A stretch of 64,000 nt of DNA, from NCBI GenBank assembly GCA_024275415.1, contig JAJRZD010000024.1, positions 32,427 to 96,426 on the forward strand, written 5' to 3'. The stretch comes from an archaeon. GTDB lineage: Archaea > Asgardarchaeota > Thorarchaeia > Thorarchaeales > Thorarchaeaceae. Of the stretch, positions 53,579-62,046 are shown in pieces. Within the stretch, counting starts at the first letter, position 1; each line of letters starts with the position of its first letter. The notes below the pieces were generated by a model. The model made no database searches. It was not told where the DNA came from and saw nothing but the letters and a program-made list of their open reading frames with translations. Made by a program: the position numbers and the translations under genes.

Positions 53579-54886
53579 ATGATGACTGACAAGGAGAAGC
53601 TGCAGAAAGCAATGCAATCAATAAAAGAAGGGAAAAAAGAGATAGCTTGCAAGCTTCTTGCACAGGTCGCCGAGAACTTCTCAGCCAAACGAGAGTACAA
53701 ACGCGCAGCACGTGTCTTTGAGAAAGCTGGTATCCTTGCCAGAATCATGAATCGTCCTGAGGAAGCGTTGGCATATCTAGAAAAAGCAGTAGTCGAATAT
53801 ATGAGAATGCACTCTGATGATGTGCATCCAGAGATTGTAAGAGTGAACTCCCTTGCTGCGGAGGTTGCGGCAGATACCCAGGACTTTGGAGCAGCAGCCG
53901 AGTTTTATTTCAGAGCTCTAGATTTCGAACAAGAGGAGCAGAAGCCGGCACTCGTCTTGAAGGCAGTTGATGCATTAGAAACTCTAGCGGATAGGCAAGA
54001 GGTCGAGGGAAACCTAGAGGAGTCAATCAGACTAATCAAGAAAATCAGCAGGATATACTATTCGTTGGATGATGAAGAACTTGGACACCGAATGAACGAG
54101 CGAGCAATCAGGACTGCCCTTAGATGGGCTGAGAATGCAAAACAAGCAAAAGATTACTTACAAGTGGGCAACGCTCTAGCTGAAGCCGCACAACTCCATC
54201 AGTCAAACGACGAATTCGTAGATGCTGCAAAACTGATGGTTGACGCAGGAGAGCATTACGAGGCTGCTGAGGCATACGAGAAGGCAGGGAACATCTATGA
54301 CGCGGCTCAAGAGATATACAAGCTCGAGAGATTGACTGCAAAGCGGAATCAGGCAATGTTCAAAGCAGCCGAGGCATATGTGAAGATGGAGGGAAAGCCA
54401 GAGGTCGTAGCACCTTTGCTTGTTAAGGCAGGAGATATGTTCTCCGAACTGCAAAGCACAATGAAGGCAAGATGGGCCTACAAAAAAGTCAATGAGATCT
54501 TTGAGAGATTGGCAAAGTCTGCTGCTGAGATCCAAGATATAGAATCCGAGAAGACCTATCTGAGATATCAAGCAATGTGCTTGGAGAAGTGGGGCAGCGA
54601 AGAAGAGGCTGAGCAAATTTACAACGAGGTGATAGACTACTTCCTCACGCAAGCAAAGCAGGAGGAAGAACGGGATAACAAGGAGCTTCAGGCACTCTCG
54701 TTAGAATCGGCAGCAGGGGTTCTCATCGAGGCAGGTAGGATTGAAGAAGCCAAGATCCATCAAGAAAGAGCCATAGAACTCTATGTCGAGCTTGCGGATT
54801 CAAGTGCAGTAAGGGAAAGCTTTGATGAGAGCTCCAGATTTTACTCGAAGGCTGCCGAATGTGCAGGAAAGATGGGAGAGCATTAA
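53579..54886 (+). CDS. TPR/SNAP-like helical-repeat protein
   Basis: The 435-residue protein is a stack of about ten helical repeats (TPR or SNAP-like), with the pattern Ala-Ala-x-x-Tyr-Glu-Lys-Ala throughout, for example AAEAYEKAGNIYDAAQEIY. ATG 53579 lies six bases after GGTGA. It is soluble. The frame ends in TAA at 54884-54886 in mid-repeat, after which helical repeat sequence continues in the same frame to 55381, so the full product may be about 600 residues. Confidence 0.85.
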   Translation: MMTDKEKLQKAMQSIKEGKKEIACKLLAQVAENFSAKREYKRAARVFEKAGILARIMNRPEEALAYLEKAVVEYMRMHSDDVHPEIVRVNSLAAEVAADTQDFGAAAEFYFRALDFEQEEQKPALVLKAVDALETLADRQEVEGNLEESIRLIKKISRIYYSLDDEELGHRMNERAIRTALRWAENAKQAKDYLQVGNALAEAAQLHQSNDEFVDAAKLMVDAGEHYEAAEAYEKAGNIYDAAQEIYKLERLTAKRNQAMFKAAEAYVKMEGKPEVVAPLLVKAGDMFSELQSTMKARWAYKKVNEIFERLAKSAAEIQDIESEKTYLRYQAMCLEKWGSEEEAEQIYNEVIDYFLTQAKQEEERDNKELQALSLESAAGVLIEAGRIEEAKIHQERAIELYVELADSSAVRESFDESSRFYSKAAECAGKMGEH

Positions 54887-55381
54887 CGTGAGGAGTCATT
54901 TCATTGGATTGCAAGCGAGAAGGCCGAGCAGGCTGCAAAGCTCTATGAAAAGATGGAAATTCATGAGTTGGCAACAGTATGGACTAGAACAGCAGGACTG
55001 GAAGCTCTACAGATTAATAATCAAGATACCCTTGAGCGAGCGACTCGGCTGCTTGAAAAGTCAGCAAGGGAGTTCTTGAGCATAGGCGAGGAGAAAGAGG
55101 CATTCAATGACCTATTCATGGTCTACTCGACCATTTACTCATGGAAACAACCCGAGTCGTCGGATCACCTCGATGAAATAATGAGCCAATTAGAAGAGAT
55201 TGCAAGGATAACAAAAGACGAGGAGGTTCAAGCAACGATGGCGGTGGTTCGAGAGCTCCAAAGAGGAAAATACATAGCTGCGCTCCTAGCACTGCAAGAG
55301 AGGGAGGATGACCTCCTGAGTCGGCGCGATAAGCTTAGGGAACTCATCAAACTTGGTGATTCAAAAGAGAGAGCAAAATAA
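54887..55381 (+). CDS. Continuation of the TPR protein, in frame after TAA
   Basis: From the codon after TAA the frame stays open for 164 codons and ends in TAA at 55379-55381. The first residues (REESFHWIASEKAEQAAKLYEKM) carry the same repeat helix pattern as upstream, and there is no start codon until an ATG at 54953, inside a repeat. The tail ends in Lys/Arg-rich sequence. It is either reached by readthrough, made separately from 54953, or the remains of a gene split by mutation. Confidence 0.55.
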   Translation, partial: REESFHWIASEKAEQAAKLYEKMEIHELATVWTRTAGLEALQINNQDTLERATRLLEKSAREFLSIGEEKEAFNDLFMVYSTIYSWKQPESSDHLDEIMSQLEEIARITKDEEVQATMAVVRELQRGKYIAALLALQEREDDLLSRRDKLRELIKLGDSKERAK

Positions 55382-55428
55382 ATCAACATCTCCTCATTTC
55401 CCCATCTATAGTTATGTGAGGCGATAAA

Positions 55429-55848
55429 ATGGGAACATATCACGAAACAATCGAAGTCGGGACAAAGGGCAACTGCGATATGATTGACATCACAGATCAA
55501 GTATCTGATGCAATCCGGAAAAGCAATTTGCAAAACGGGATTTGCACAGTCTTTTGTCCTGGGTCGACGGGAGCCATCACGACCATAGAATACGAGGGAG
55601 GGTTGTTAGAAGATTTCCCGGTCGCAATGGAACGGCTAGCGCCTCAGGATGCAGTGTACCAGCACCATTTACGATGGAGAGATGGCAATGGGCATTCACA
55701 TGTCAGAGCATCCATACTGGGACCAAGCATCACGATCCCCTTTGTGAACACGCAACTCACACTGGGGACTTGGCAGCAAATCACGTTCATCGACTTTGAC
55801 AATAAAGCACGTAACAGAAGACTAGAAGTCATGCTGATTGGTGAGTGA
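55429..55848 (+). CDS. YjbQ/UPF0047 family protein
   Basis: The 139-residue protein matches the YjbQ family: HHLRWRDGNGHSHVRASILGPSITIPF, then LGTWQQITFIDFDNKARNRRLEVMLIG. Members have been linked to thiamine-phosphate synthase activity. In place of the usual HTTAAL loop it reads PGSTGAIT. It converges on a small helical gene with no gap. Confidence 0.9.
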   Translation: MGTYHETIEVGTKGNCDMIDITDQVSDAIRKSNLQNGICTVFCPGSTGAITTIEYEGGLLEDFPVAMERLAPQDAVYQHHLRWRDGNGHSHVRASILGPSITIPFVNTQLTLGTWQQITFIDFDNKARNRRLEVMLIGE

Positions 55849-56115
55849 TTACCAGATTGCCTCACTCGCTCTCAAGTCCCATATCAGCTCGCGGGTGCTT
55901 AGGGAGGGAGCTGACTCACGAATCTTCAGAGCGAGATAATGAATCCGAAGGGCTCTCCTTAGCCTATGGAGCTGGTATGGTCGATCCCATCCTTGTGGTG
56001 AGTTCCTGTAGTCAAAAGAATCCATCAAGCTTCGAATCGTATCAATTTCTTTTTGCACTTGTTCTTTAATATCATCAATCGCACGATCAATGACGAGTCC
56101 TCTTCGGTGATCCAT
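55849..56115 (-). CDS. Small helical protein, unknown function
   Basis: The 88-residue basic-acidic protein is predicted helical with no Cys. It contains IDDIKEQVQKEIDTIRSLM, which could pair as a coiled coil, and an Arg-rich second half. The gene lies 72 bases downstream of NOB1 on the same strand and converges on YjbQ. It has the coding character of a real gene, but no family was recognised. Confidence 0.55.
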   Translation of the reverse strand: MDHRRGLVIDRAIDDIKEQVQKEIDTIRSLMDSFDYRNSPQGWDRPYQLHRLRRALRIHYLALKIRESAPSLSTRELIWDLRASEAIW

Positions 56116-56187
56116 CTCTGTGACCTCATAAGAGGTGTTTCATCATGTCAAGATAATGACGAGTATGACACAGGTAATACTGAGGTC

Positions 56188-56700
56188 TCATTGAAGCCTG
56201 CGTTGTGAACGCCTCGTTCTCCGCATTCTAGTCCCGCATACGACACAGTCGCTTTCTTTGCTGGTCGAACTTGTATGTCCGCATGCCGGACACTTCAAGG
56301 CCCATCTGACAACACGCTTCATCCTACCTGTGGGATCCAGAATGTCTATGTCCAAATGTCTGGCAGTGTTGAGAAGTGCTAAATCTGTAGAAACCATGAC
56401 AGCTTCTTGACCGGATTCTTTCTTTTGAAGTGCAAGTCCTACTAATTCAATATCAACTTCTGAAAGCTCCCTGATATCACCAGAGGCTTCAGCTGCGGAC
56501 CTCACCTTTTCGATATACGGAGAATCCACATCTTCTATCACAAGATATCCTGTAGAGATTAGGGATTCTGCCCTTCTCAAGCTGGGTCTATTCTTCAGTT
56601 CGGAGATGACATTGTGTGTTGTCACGAATCTAGAAGATGGATTTCGAAGTGTCCAATCAGAGAACAGAATCCCAGCGTCCACAACATGTATCTGTGCCAC
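56188..56700 (-). CDS. nob1: rRNA maturation endonuclease NOB1
   Basis: NOB1 cuts the 3' end of 16S rRNA precursor. The PIN domain starts with VVDAGILFSDW, with acidic residues at ISELKNR and VDIELVGLAL, and later VSTDLALLNTA. The C-terminus has a zinc ribbon (CPACGH and CVVCGT) with a basic tail. Length is 170 residues, normal. The stop of the upstream NAD kinase is two bases away, so they form one unit. Confidence 0.92.
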   Translation of the reverse strand: MAQIHVVDAGILFSDWTLRNPSSRFVTTHNVISELKNRPSLRRAESLISTGYLVIEDVDSPYIEKVRSAAEASGDIRELSEVDIELVGLALQKKESGQEAVMVSTDLALLNTARHLDIDILDPTGRMKRVVRWALKCPACGHTSSTSKESDCVVCGTRMRRTRRSQRRLQ

Positions 56701-56701
56701 C

Positions 56702-57592
56702 CTAGGCCACCTGTTTGGTACGCGGCACGAGTCGTGTGTTCAATCGGTGATAATAGTTATCGCTGAGACGAATGAACCGACTCACACCATCGGACTTCTT
56801 GACCCACACAATCCCACCATGTTCGACCTCATAGTTTGTCTGCCCGTCAATCACCGCCAGTCCTTGTGCTCCCTTCTTGACAAGTTCGAGCTCTATGACA
56901 CCGTCATCAGGAAAGACCATGGACTTCAATTCAAAACGTGGCGGGCAGACAGGAACGAAGATGATGCCGTGAACTCTGGGTGTAAGTATCGAGCCACCGG
57001 CAGCAAGCGCATATGCACTAGACCCTGTGGGAGTCGCAACCATTGCTCCGTCAGCTCTACCAAAGTCCACCTGAATGCCATCAACCCTAACATCGAAAGT
57101 GAGAAGACGACCCGGAATCCTAGATACGACATAGACCTCATTCAATGCGTCCTCGAACCGGACATCCTCAGTACCTGAAGCAAGATTGATGTTATTCTCA
57201 ATAATGCAATCATTGTCAAGAACCTTGTTTAGGGCATTCTGGGCATAACGGGTGCTAGTTTCTGTCATGAATCCAACAGTGCCTTTGTTCACGCAGAACA
57301 GAGGAATCTGTCTGCTGGGAAGGCGGTAGAGGGTATAGAGTATCGTACCATCGCCACCAACCGTAATAACGAAATCAACATCCATGTCTTCGATATCGAC
57401 CACATCGACATGCTTGTGTGTTGAAGGACAGGAACCCCGATCGACCAGAACCTTGATGTTACGACGAGTCAGTACATCAACGAGAAGACTAGCAGTCTTC
57501 TCAATCTCCTTTCTTCCAGGCTTACATACAAGACCCACCGTACGCTTCTCACTCAGGATTTGAGGATTAGTTTCTATCGACAAAGGAAGCAC
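56702..57592 (-). CDS. nadK: NAD kinase
   Basis: NAD kinase makes NADP from NAD. Motifs are VGGDGTIL, VNKGTVGFMTE (the family NxGxxGF), a central RADGAMVATPTGSSAYALAAGG, and later FPDDGVIELELV. The 296-residue length fits the archaeal family. It leads a two-gene unit with NOB1 and diverges from aIF5A by 147 bases. Confidence 0.93.
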   Translation of the reverse strand: MLPLSIETNPQILSEKRTVGLVCKPGRKEIEKTASLLVDVLTRRNIKVLVDRGSCPSTHKHVDVVDIEDMDVDFVITVGGDGTILYTLYRLPSRQIPLFCVNKGTVGFMTETSTRYAQNALNKVLDNDCIIENNINLASGTEDVRFEDALNEVYVVSRIPGRLLTFDVRVDGIQVDFGRADGAMVATPTGSSAYALAAGGSILTPRVHGIIFVPVCPPRFELKSMVFPDDGVIELELVKKGAQGLAVIDGQTNYEVEHGGIVWVKKSDGVSRFIRLSDNYYHRLNTRLVPRTKQVA

Positions 57593-57672
57593 CCATATCG
57601 ACCATCCAGAGGTTCCCTTTTACTGTTGTCGTTACAATAGATTTCGGATGGACTGGGCAGTGAAAGAAAAAG

Positions 57673-57678
57673 TATAAT
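57673..57678 (+). promoter_or_regulatory. TATA box of the aIF5A gene
   Basis: TATAAT preceded by an A/G-rich element lies 62 bases before the ATG at 57740, in the gap between the divergent NAD kinase and aIF5A genes. Confidence 0.4.
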
Positions 57679-57739
57679 TGGAACCCTCGGGTTGAAAATA
57701 ACTGGATTGGTCTGCGTTGACTGATTTGAGTGTGATATT

Positions 57740-58135
57740 ATGAGTATCAAAAAAGCTGTTGTAAAAAGCCTCAAACCAGGAAGCTACTTTATGCTTGAAG
57801 ATGAGCCCTGTAGAATTGTGAGTATTGAAAAATCCAAACCTGGAAAGCATGGGGCTGCGAAGGCAAACATCACCGCGGTCGGCTTCTTCACGGGAAGAAA
57901 ACGAAACGCCATCATGCCAGCAGACCGCATGGTGGATGTTCCCGTCATCGATAAACGGAGCGCTACCATAATTGCAGATCTGGGCGACAACCTAAGCATC
58001 ATGGACTCTGAAAGCTACGAGACCTTTGAAGTGGAACGGCCTACTGACCAAGAACTGGCGAGTAAAACTGTAGTCAATGCTGAAATCGAGTATTGGGATG
58101 TAATGGGCAAGAAAGTCATTACCCGAGTCAAATAA
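57740..58135 (+). CDS. eif5A: Translation factor aIF5A
   Basis: aIF5A carries hypusine and helps ribosomes past difficult sequences. The hypusine site Lys lies in SKPGKHGAAK (about residues 32-41). The SH3-like N-terminal and OB-like C-terminal domains are complete, with 131 residues. aIF5A relieves stalling during elongation and termination, which is of interest given the in-frame stops in this window, but no link is shown. It is followed by an Lrp-type regulator gene. Confidence 0.96.
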   Translation: MSIKKAVVKSLKPGSYFMLEDEPCRIVSIEKSKPGKHGAAKANITAVGFFTGRKRNAIMPADRMVDVPVIDKRSATIIADLGDNLSIMDSESYETFEVERPTDQELASKTVVNAEIEYWDVMGKKVITRVK

Positions 58136-58219
58136 GGTCGGTCTTGAATCAAGGTGAGGTGCAAGGACAGTATCGGTTCTTTATGTTCGATTTCTCCTCT
58201 GAGATGAGGTGTCTGGGAC

Positions 58220-58675
58220 ATGGCATCGAAAGAGATGATTGATGAGGAGGATCGTAAAATCATTGCCATGCTCAGAGAGAATGCGCGTAGGTCTCTGAGG
58301 AGCATGGCAAAGGAAGTCAAGATAAGCCCATCCTCAGTCAGGAATCGAATCGAGCGGCTCGTCCAGAAGGGGATAATCAAGAGATTCACAGTGGATGTGG
58401 ATCCTAGAAAGATAGGATACGAACTACAGGTAATTGTATTGGTCACATCCCGCCCAGGTGCATCGGACTCGTTATTCAAGGCATTACAGTCCTTTCCTCA
58501 GATTTCCAGTGTCCATTGGACATCAGGCCCGGCGAATTTCGTATGCATGATCCGCGTTCACGATATGAACGACCTATCACATTTCCTCACCTCAGAGTTG
58601 GAGAAGCTCAAAGGAGTAGAACGAGTTGAAAGTATGTTCGTTATGGCCCAAAGCGAGAAGGACAGCCTTCTGTAA
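58220..58675 (+). CDS. Lrp/AsnC-family transcription regulator
   Basis: The 151-residue protein has an N-terminal HTH (DEEDRKIIAMLRENARRSLRSMAKEV; SPSSVRNRIERLVQKGIIKRF) and a C-terminal RAM/ACT-like domain, the standard layout. It is probably an amino-acid-responsive regulator. It lies 84 bases after aIF5A. The tRNA-Leu gene is encoded on the other strand just downstream. Confidence 0.93.
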   Translation: MASKEMIDEEDRKIIAMLRENARRSLRSMAKEVKISPSSVRNRIERLVQKGIIKRFTVDVDPRKIGYELQVIVLVTSRPGASDSLFKALQSFPQISSVHWTSGPANFVCMIRVHDMNDLSHFLTSELEKLKGVERVESMFVMAQSEKDSLL

Positions 58676-58693
58676 GAACAAACAAGGAGTTGG

Positions 58694-58806
58694 TGCGGAG
58701 GGCGAGATTCGAACTCGCGATTCGGCCGGGGCTGAGAACCAGCCCTGTACACCTACGTGATAAGGACCTGAACCTTACGCCTTTGACCTGGCTTGGCAAC
58801 CTCCGC
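58694..58806 (-). tRNA. tRNA-Leu(CAG) with a 28-nt insertion between variable arm and T arm
   Basis: Acceptor halves GCGGAGG and CCTCCGC pair, the discriminator is A, and CCA follows at 58693-58691. The D arm is typical of archaeal tRNA-Leu. The anticodon stem AAGG/CCTT holds the loop TTCAGGT, giving CAG. The T arm is GCGAG TTCGAAT CTCGC. Total length is 113, about 28 too long. Removing 58748-58721 leaves a normal leucine variable arm joined to the T stem. The inserted part folds as GGGCTG, loop, CAGCCC. It is likely a non-canonical intron; a clean bulge-helix-bulge was not confirmed. Confidence 0.85.
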
Positions 58807-58880
58807 AAGCACGAAGGGCGAATCATTTTCGAGAGATAAGCATTTCTATGCCTCAATGCGGGGTGTGTCGGGCTGGTTTG

Positions 58881-59642
58881 CTATTGTGTGTCATCATATA
58901 CTCGTTTCTGAGCCATCTCTCTTTTTAGCGAGTCCCAATCACCAATCTGTTCGAGTACTTCGGCATCATTGAGGGCCTTGTGAGTTGGGCCGTCGAAAAG
59001 AACTCGACCTTCCTTCAAAGCAATGAGCGAATCTGCCCAATTCTCGATGAAAAACCGGTTGTGGGTTGTGAACAGGACACTGATACCATCGTCCCTGAGC
59101 CTTTGGATGATGTCGAATATGCTGCGAACCATCGGGAAGTCCAACCCAGTGAACGGTTCGTCAAGAAACAGTATCTTTGGTTTCATAGCTAGGATTCCTG
59201 CAAGAGCAACACGTTTTGCCTGTCCGTGGGACATCTGGTTCACTGGTCTATGTGCAAGGTCAGTCATCCGAACAAAATCCAATGCTTCAGTTACCCGCTG
59301 GCCCACCTCGGATTCTGGCAGCCCAAGATTTCTAGGTCCAAACGCAACATCCTCCCAAACGGTAGGAGCAAACAGTTGATCATCCGGATTTTGAAATAGG
59401 AAACCAATATCCTTCCGAACGTCCCAAAGATTCTCTCGACCTAATTTCTGATCAAAAATGTATATCTCTCCCTCATCGGGTTCAAGGAGACCCAACATCA
59501 GTTTGAATAGGGTAGTTTTTCCGGATCCATTCAGGCCCACCAAGGCTTTGTGTTCGCACAGATGCAATTGCATATTGATGTCTTCCATGGCAAACTCATC
59601 ATATCTGAAGAACACGTGATTCACTTCAATCGCACATGTCAT
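58881..59642 (-). CDS. cbiO: ECF transporter ATPase CbiO (cobalt/nickel)
   Basis: The ATP-binding subunit has Walker A GLNGSGKTT, Q-loop FLFQNPDDQ, signature MSHGQAKR, Walker B ILFLDEP followed by FTGLD, and TTHN as the switch. It overlaps the cbiQ stop by ATGA and completes a cbiM-PDGLE-cbiQ-cbiO operon. The NikR gene lies divergent at the far end, which points to nickel. Confidence 0.93.
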   Translation of the reverse strand: MTCAIEVNHVFFRYDEFAMEDINMQLHLCEHKALVGLNGSGKTTLFKLMLGLLEPDEGEIYIFDQKLGRENLWDVRKDIGFLFQNPDDQLFAPTVWEDVAFGPRNLGLPESEVGQRVTEALDFVRMTDLAHRPVNQMSHGQAKRVALAGILAMKPKILFLDEPFTGLDFPMVRSIFDIIQRLRDDGISVLFTTHNRFFIENWADSLIALKEGRVLFDGPTHKALNDAEVLEQIGDWDSLKREMAQKRVYDDTQ

Positions 59643-60424
59643 TGGAAAACCACCATCAATAAACTCTGAAGGAAGAACGTAGTGAAGAGTAACAAGAGAA
59701 ATAGAAGCACGAACAGCAAAAAGTCCCCACGCTTGAGTCGTGATGCTTGGATGACCATTCCCTTTCCGAATCCTCTCAGGGTCATTGCCTCATAAACAGT
59801 GATGCTTCGGTCAAATGCTCTGTCAATTGTAGAGCCAATCAGATATCCGAGGGATTTTATTCTCTCAAATCGAGTTCCATAATCATATCCTCGGAGAGAT
59901 TGAGCCTCCTGCATCCGCTTTCGTTCGCCGATGAACAATGGGATGTATCTTAGCATTATGAGCAATGATCCAAGAATTGTCACTGGAACCCTAATAGTGC
60001 GTAACGCACCAATAAACTCGGACAAGGTCATGTGAGAGAGAGCAGCGATGAATAGAATGACCATTGTCATCATCCGGAACCCTATAAGAACGCCGAATTG
60101 GAGCCCTTCCAAATAGAAGGGTAGCGATCTCCACGGGAGCTGAACCGATAGCAATATGGTTTCGCCATACATGAAGGGCATAAGAAATATCCAGAAAAGA
60201 ATCAAGACCTCAAACTTACCTGCGAGAGAGAGAACTACACGCCAGCGAGTACGAGCAATCGACGCACCAATGACAACGAGAACAAGAATTGTGAGGATTG
60301 ATTGAATTTCTGTCTGAATCGCTGCAATCACACCAACCCCTATTGCCGATATGAGAATTCCAGCTGATGAGAATCGCCTGAGTGCGCCAGCACCCTCTCT
60401 GAACGGCAATAGGAAGTATTCCAT
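59639..60424 (-). CDS. cbiQ: ECF transporter transmembrane subunit CbiQ
   Basis: The 261-residue protein has five or six membrane helices and the two short Ala-Arg-Gly-type coupling motifs (EAQSLRGYDYG and YEAMTLRGFGKG), by which CbiQ-type subunits meet their ATPase. The ATG at 60424 follows GGAGTG; the GTG three codons earlier overlaps that site. It lies between the PDGLE protein and cbiO. Confidence 0.9.
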   Translation of the reverse strand: MEYFLLPFREGAGALRRFSSAGILISAIGVGVIAAIQTEIQSILTILVLVVIGASIARTRWRVVLSLAGKFEVLILFWIFLMPFMYGETILLSVQLPWRSLPFYLEGLQFGVLIGFRMMTMVILFIAALSHMTLSEFIGALRTIRVPVTILGSLLIMLRYIPLFIGERKRMQEAQSLRGYDYGTRFERIKSLGYLIGSTIDRAFDRSITVYEAMTLRGFGKGMVIQASRLKRGDFLLFVLLFLLLLFTTFFLQSLLMVVFQ

Positions 60425-60503
60425 ATATTGCACTCCGGTTTACATTTTCATATACTCTACAAAGAGATGTTGGTTCCAAGAGGGAACCAACAGTTGCCTT
60501 GGA

Positions 60504-60794
60504 TTACTCAGGTTTCCTTGAAGAGTACCTAAAGAATATGTAGGCTAGCAATAAAACGATAATAATACCTATGCCGCCGGCAATTGCATCTGAAACAGGT
60601 CCACTTCCGAGGAAGGTGAATAAACCTTCGAAGGTTCCAGAGGGCTCCTCAACTCCAGCCCATTCAAAAAGAGACCATTCGAAACCATCAGGATTCTCTG
60701 AGGCAAGCCCAGTAATAATTAGAACAGAGGTGATTGCTATGAGCAATACGACTGCGGGAAGGATCACTTTCAAGAAAGTATCGCGTTCCATCAT
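60504..60794 (-). CDS. PDGLE-domain (CbiN-like) membrane subunit
   Basis: The 96-residue protein has two membrane helices with a loop containing ASENPDGFEWSLFEWAG, the PDGLE motif of small accessory subunits of cobalt/nickel ECF transporters. It overlaps the cbiM stop by ATGA. It probably helps the CbiM substrate-binding unit. Confidence 0.88.
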   Translation of the reverse strand: MMERDTFLKVILPAVVLLIAITSVLIITGLASENPDGFEWSLFEWAGVEEPSGTFEGLFTFLGSGPVSDAIAGGIGIIIVLLLAYIFFRYSSRKPE

Positions 60795-61495
60795 TTCACC
60801 TCCTCAACGGGTATCTCATTCTTCAACGAATGTTCTCGAGTAGTTTTACCAGCGATACTCTCTGACAAGAACGATATCAATTTCGGCTTCGCACGTACAA
60901 AGTAGAGCAATATCACGAAGGTAAGGATTCCTTCCCCTATTGCAATAATGACATGAATGGCAGTGATAACGACTACGAATTCGAAACCAAGTCCAGGAAT
61001 TGTAAGTAACTCCAGACCAAGAACAAAAGCCATCATGACAATCACAATGAACGATGCGATAGGAGTCGATATCAAAACTGCAGACTCGTCATCCCTGAAT
61101 CGTCGCAGTCCCTTGAAAAGGACAAGAGAAATCGACCATCCAAGAACAGCACCCACGATACCCATATTGAAGAAGTTAAGCCCGAAAGCAAGGATCCCGC
61201 CATCACCATAGAGAGCTTGAACAAAGAGAACAAGTGCAATAATCACCATTGCTGCCCAAGGGCCTAACATGACTGCTAATAGCGTTGTGCCCACCAGATG
61301 ACCACTTGCTGGGGGAACCGGAAAATTGACCAACTGAGCTGCAAAGATGACTGCTGCAAGAACCCCCATGTAGGGGGTAAGACGTTCATCAAATCGACGA
61401 TTGACCTTGCGGATAGCATATCCAATGGTAGGGATGCTAATCGCAAGAAATAGAATGTACACCCAAAGGGGTAGTACTCCATCAGGTACATGCAT
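60791..61495 (-). CDS. cbiM: ECF transporter substrate-binding subunit CbiM (nickel/cobalt)
   Basis: CbiM/NikM binds metal with its free N-terminus. This protein starts MHVPDGVLPLWVY, the family's metal-chelating start (Met-His-x-Pro-Asp-Gly), at ATG 61495, six bases after GGAGTGA. Earlier in-frame starts would bury that His and were rejected. PVPPASGHLVGTTLLA is the second signature. It has about seven helices. NikR lies divergent, 112 bases away. Confidence 0.93.
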   Translation of the reverse strand: MHVPDGVLPLWVYILFLAISIPTIGYAIRKVNRRFDERLTPYMGVLAAVIFAAQLVNFPVPPASGHLVGTTLLAVMLGPWAAMVIIALVLFVQALYGDGGILAFGLNFFNMGIVGAVLGWSISLVLFKGLRRFRDDESAVLISTPIASFIVIVMMAFVLGLELLTIPGLGFEFVVVITAIHVIIAIGEGILTFVILLYFVRAKPKLISFLSESIAGKTTREHSLKNEIPVEEVK

Positions 61496-61542
61496 GTTAA
61501 TCACTCCAATTATGGCTGATGTGAAACGTGTCCTGCTTAAGT

Positions 61543-61568
61543 GTGTTACTTTTTCTGAAATCGTGTTA
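61543..61568. promoter_or_regulatory. Paired GTGTTA repeats between cbiM and nikR (possible NikR site)
   Basis: GTGTTA occurs at 61543-61548 and 61563-61568, exactly 20 bases apart (about two helical turns), within the 112-base gap that holds both promoters. NikR binds half-sites as a dimer of dimers. Known sites are inverted repeats, and none was seen here, so this is tentative. Confidence 0.3.
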
Positions 61569-61607
61569 TTTATCAGGAGGGTTTGTGCTACTCGTGTAGT
61601 GATTGAC

Positions 61608-62039
61608 ATGCAACTGAAGCGGTTTGGAGTATCAATCCCCGAAGAGTTATTGGATAGATTCGATGAGATGGTTTTTCAGAAGGGTTACATAGGTAGATCA
61701 GAGGCGATCCGGGATGCGATGAGGCTCTTCATCTCAAAATACCGATGGGAGCTTGATGAGGTAATTGGGTTCGCGAGCTTGAATATCGTATTCAGGCATA
61801 ACCCAAGACTAATGGCGGAACTGCTGAAACAGCAGCATGACGCCGAAGCCCAAGTAATCTCAACCCTTCACACGCACATCACGAAGACACATTGTTTTGA
61901 GATTTTGACCATGAAAGGTACTTCGAAGGGAATAAAGAGGTTGTCTGACAGAATAAGCGGTCTTTCAGGAATCGAGTTTGCAGAGTTGTTCGCGTTCCCA
62001 TTACCCAACATTGAGATGAAACATGACCATTCACACTAG
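61608..62039 (+). CDS. nikR: Nickel-responsive regulator NikR
   Basis: NikR is a ribbon-helix-helix repressor with an ACT-like nickel domain. The DNA-binding part is KRFGVSIPEELLDRFDEMV with SEAIRDAMRLF. Nickel ligands are seen in QQHDAEAQ, LHTHI and HC (family His, His, His, Cys pattern). The 143-residue length is normal. The start is ATG 61608. It likely represses the divergent cbiM operon when nickel is plentiful. Confidence 0.93.
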   Translation: MQLKRFGVSIPEELLDRFDEMVFQKGYIGRSEAIRDAMRLFISKYRWELDEVIGFASLNIVFRHNPRLMAELLKQQHDAEAQVISTLHTHITKTHCFEILTMKGTSKGIKRLSDRISGLSGIEFAELFAFPLPNIEMKHDHSH

Positions 62040-62046
62040 TGTATGG

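Noticed and set aside
61496..61609. Longer N-terminus for CbiM
   Set aside because: It would bury the metal-binding Met-His-x-Pro-Asp-Gly start and overlap the regulatory gap with nikR.
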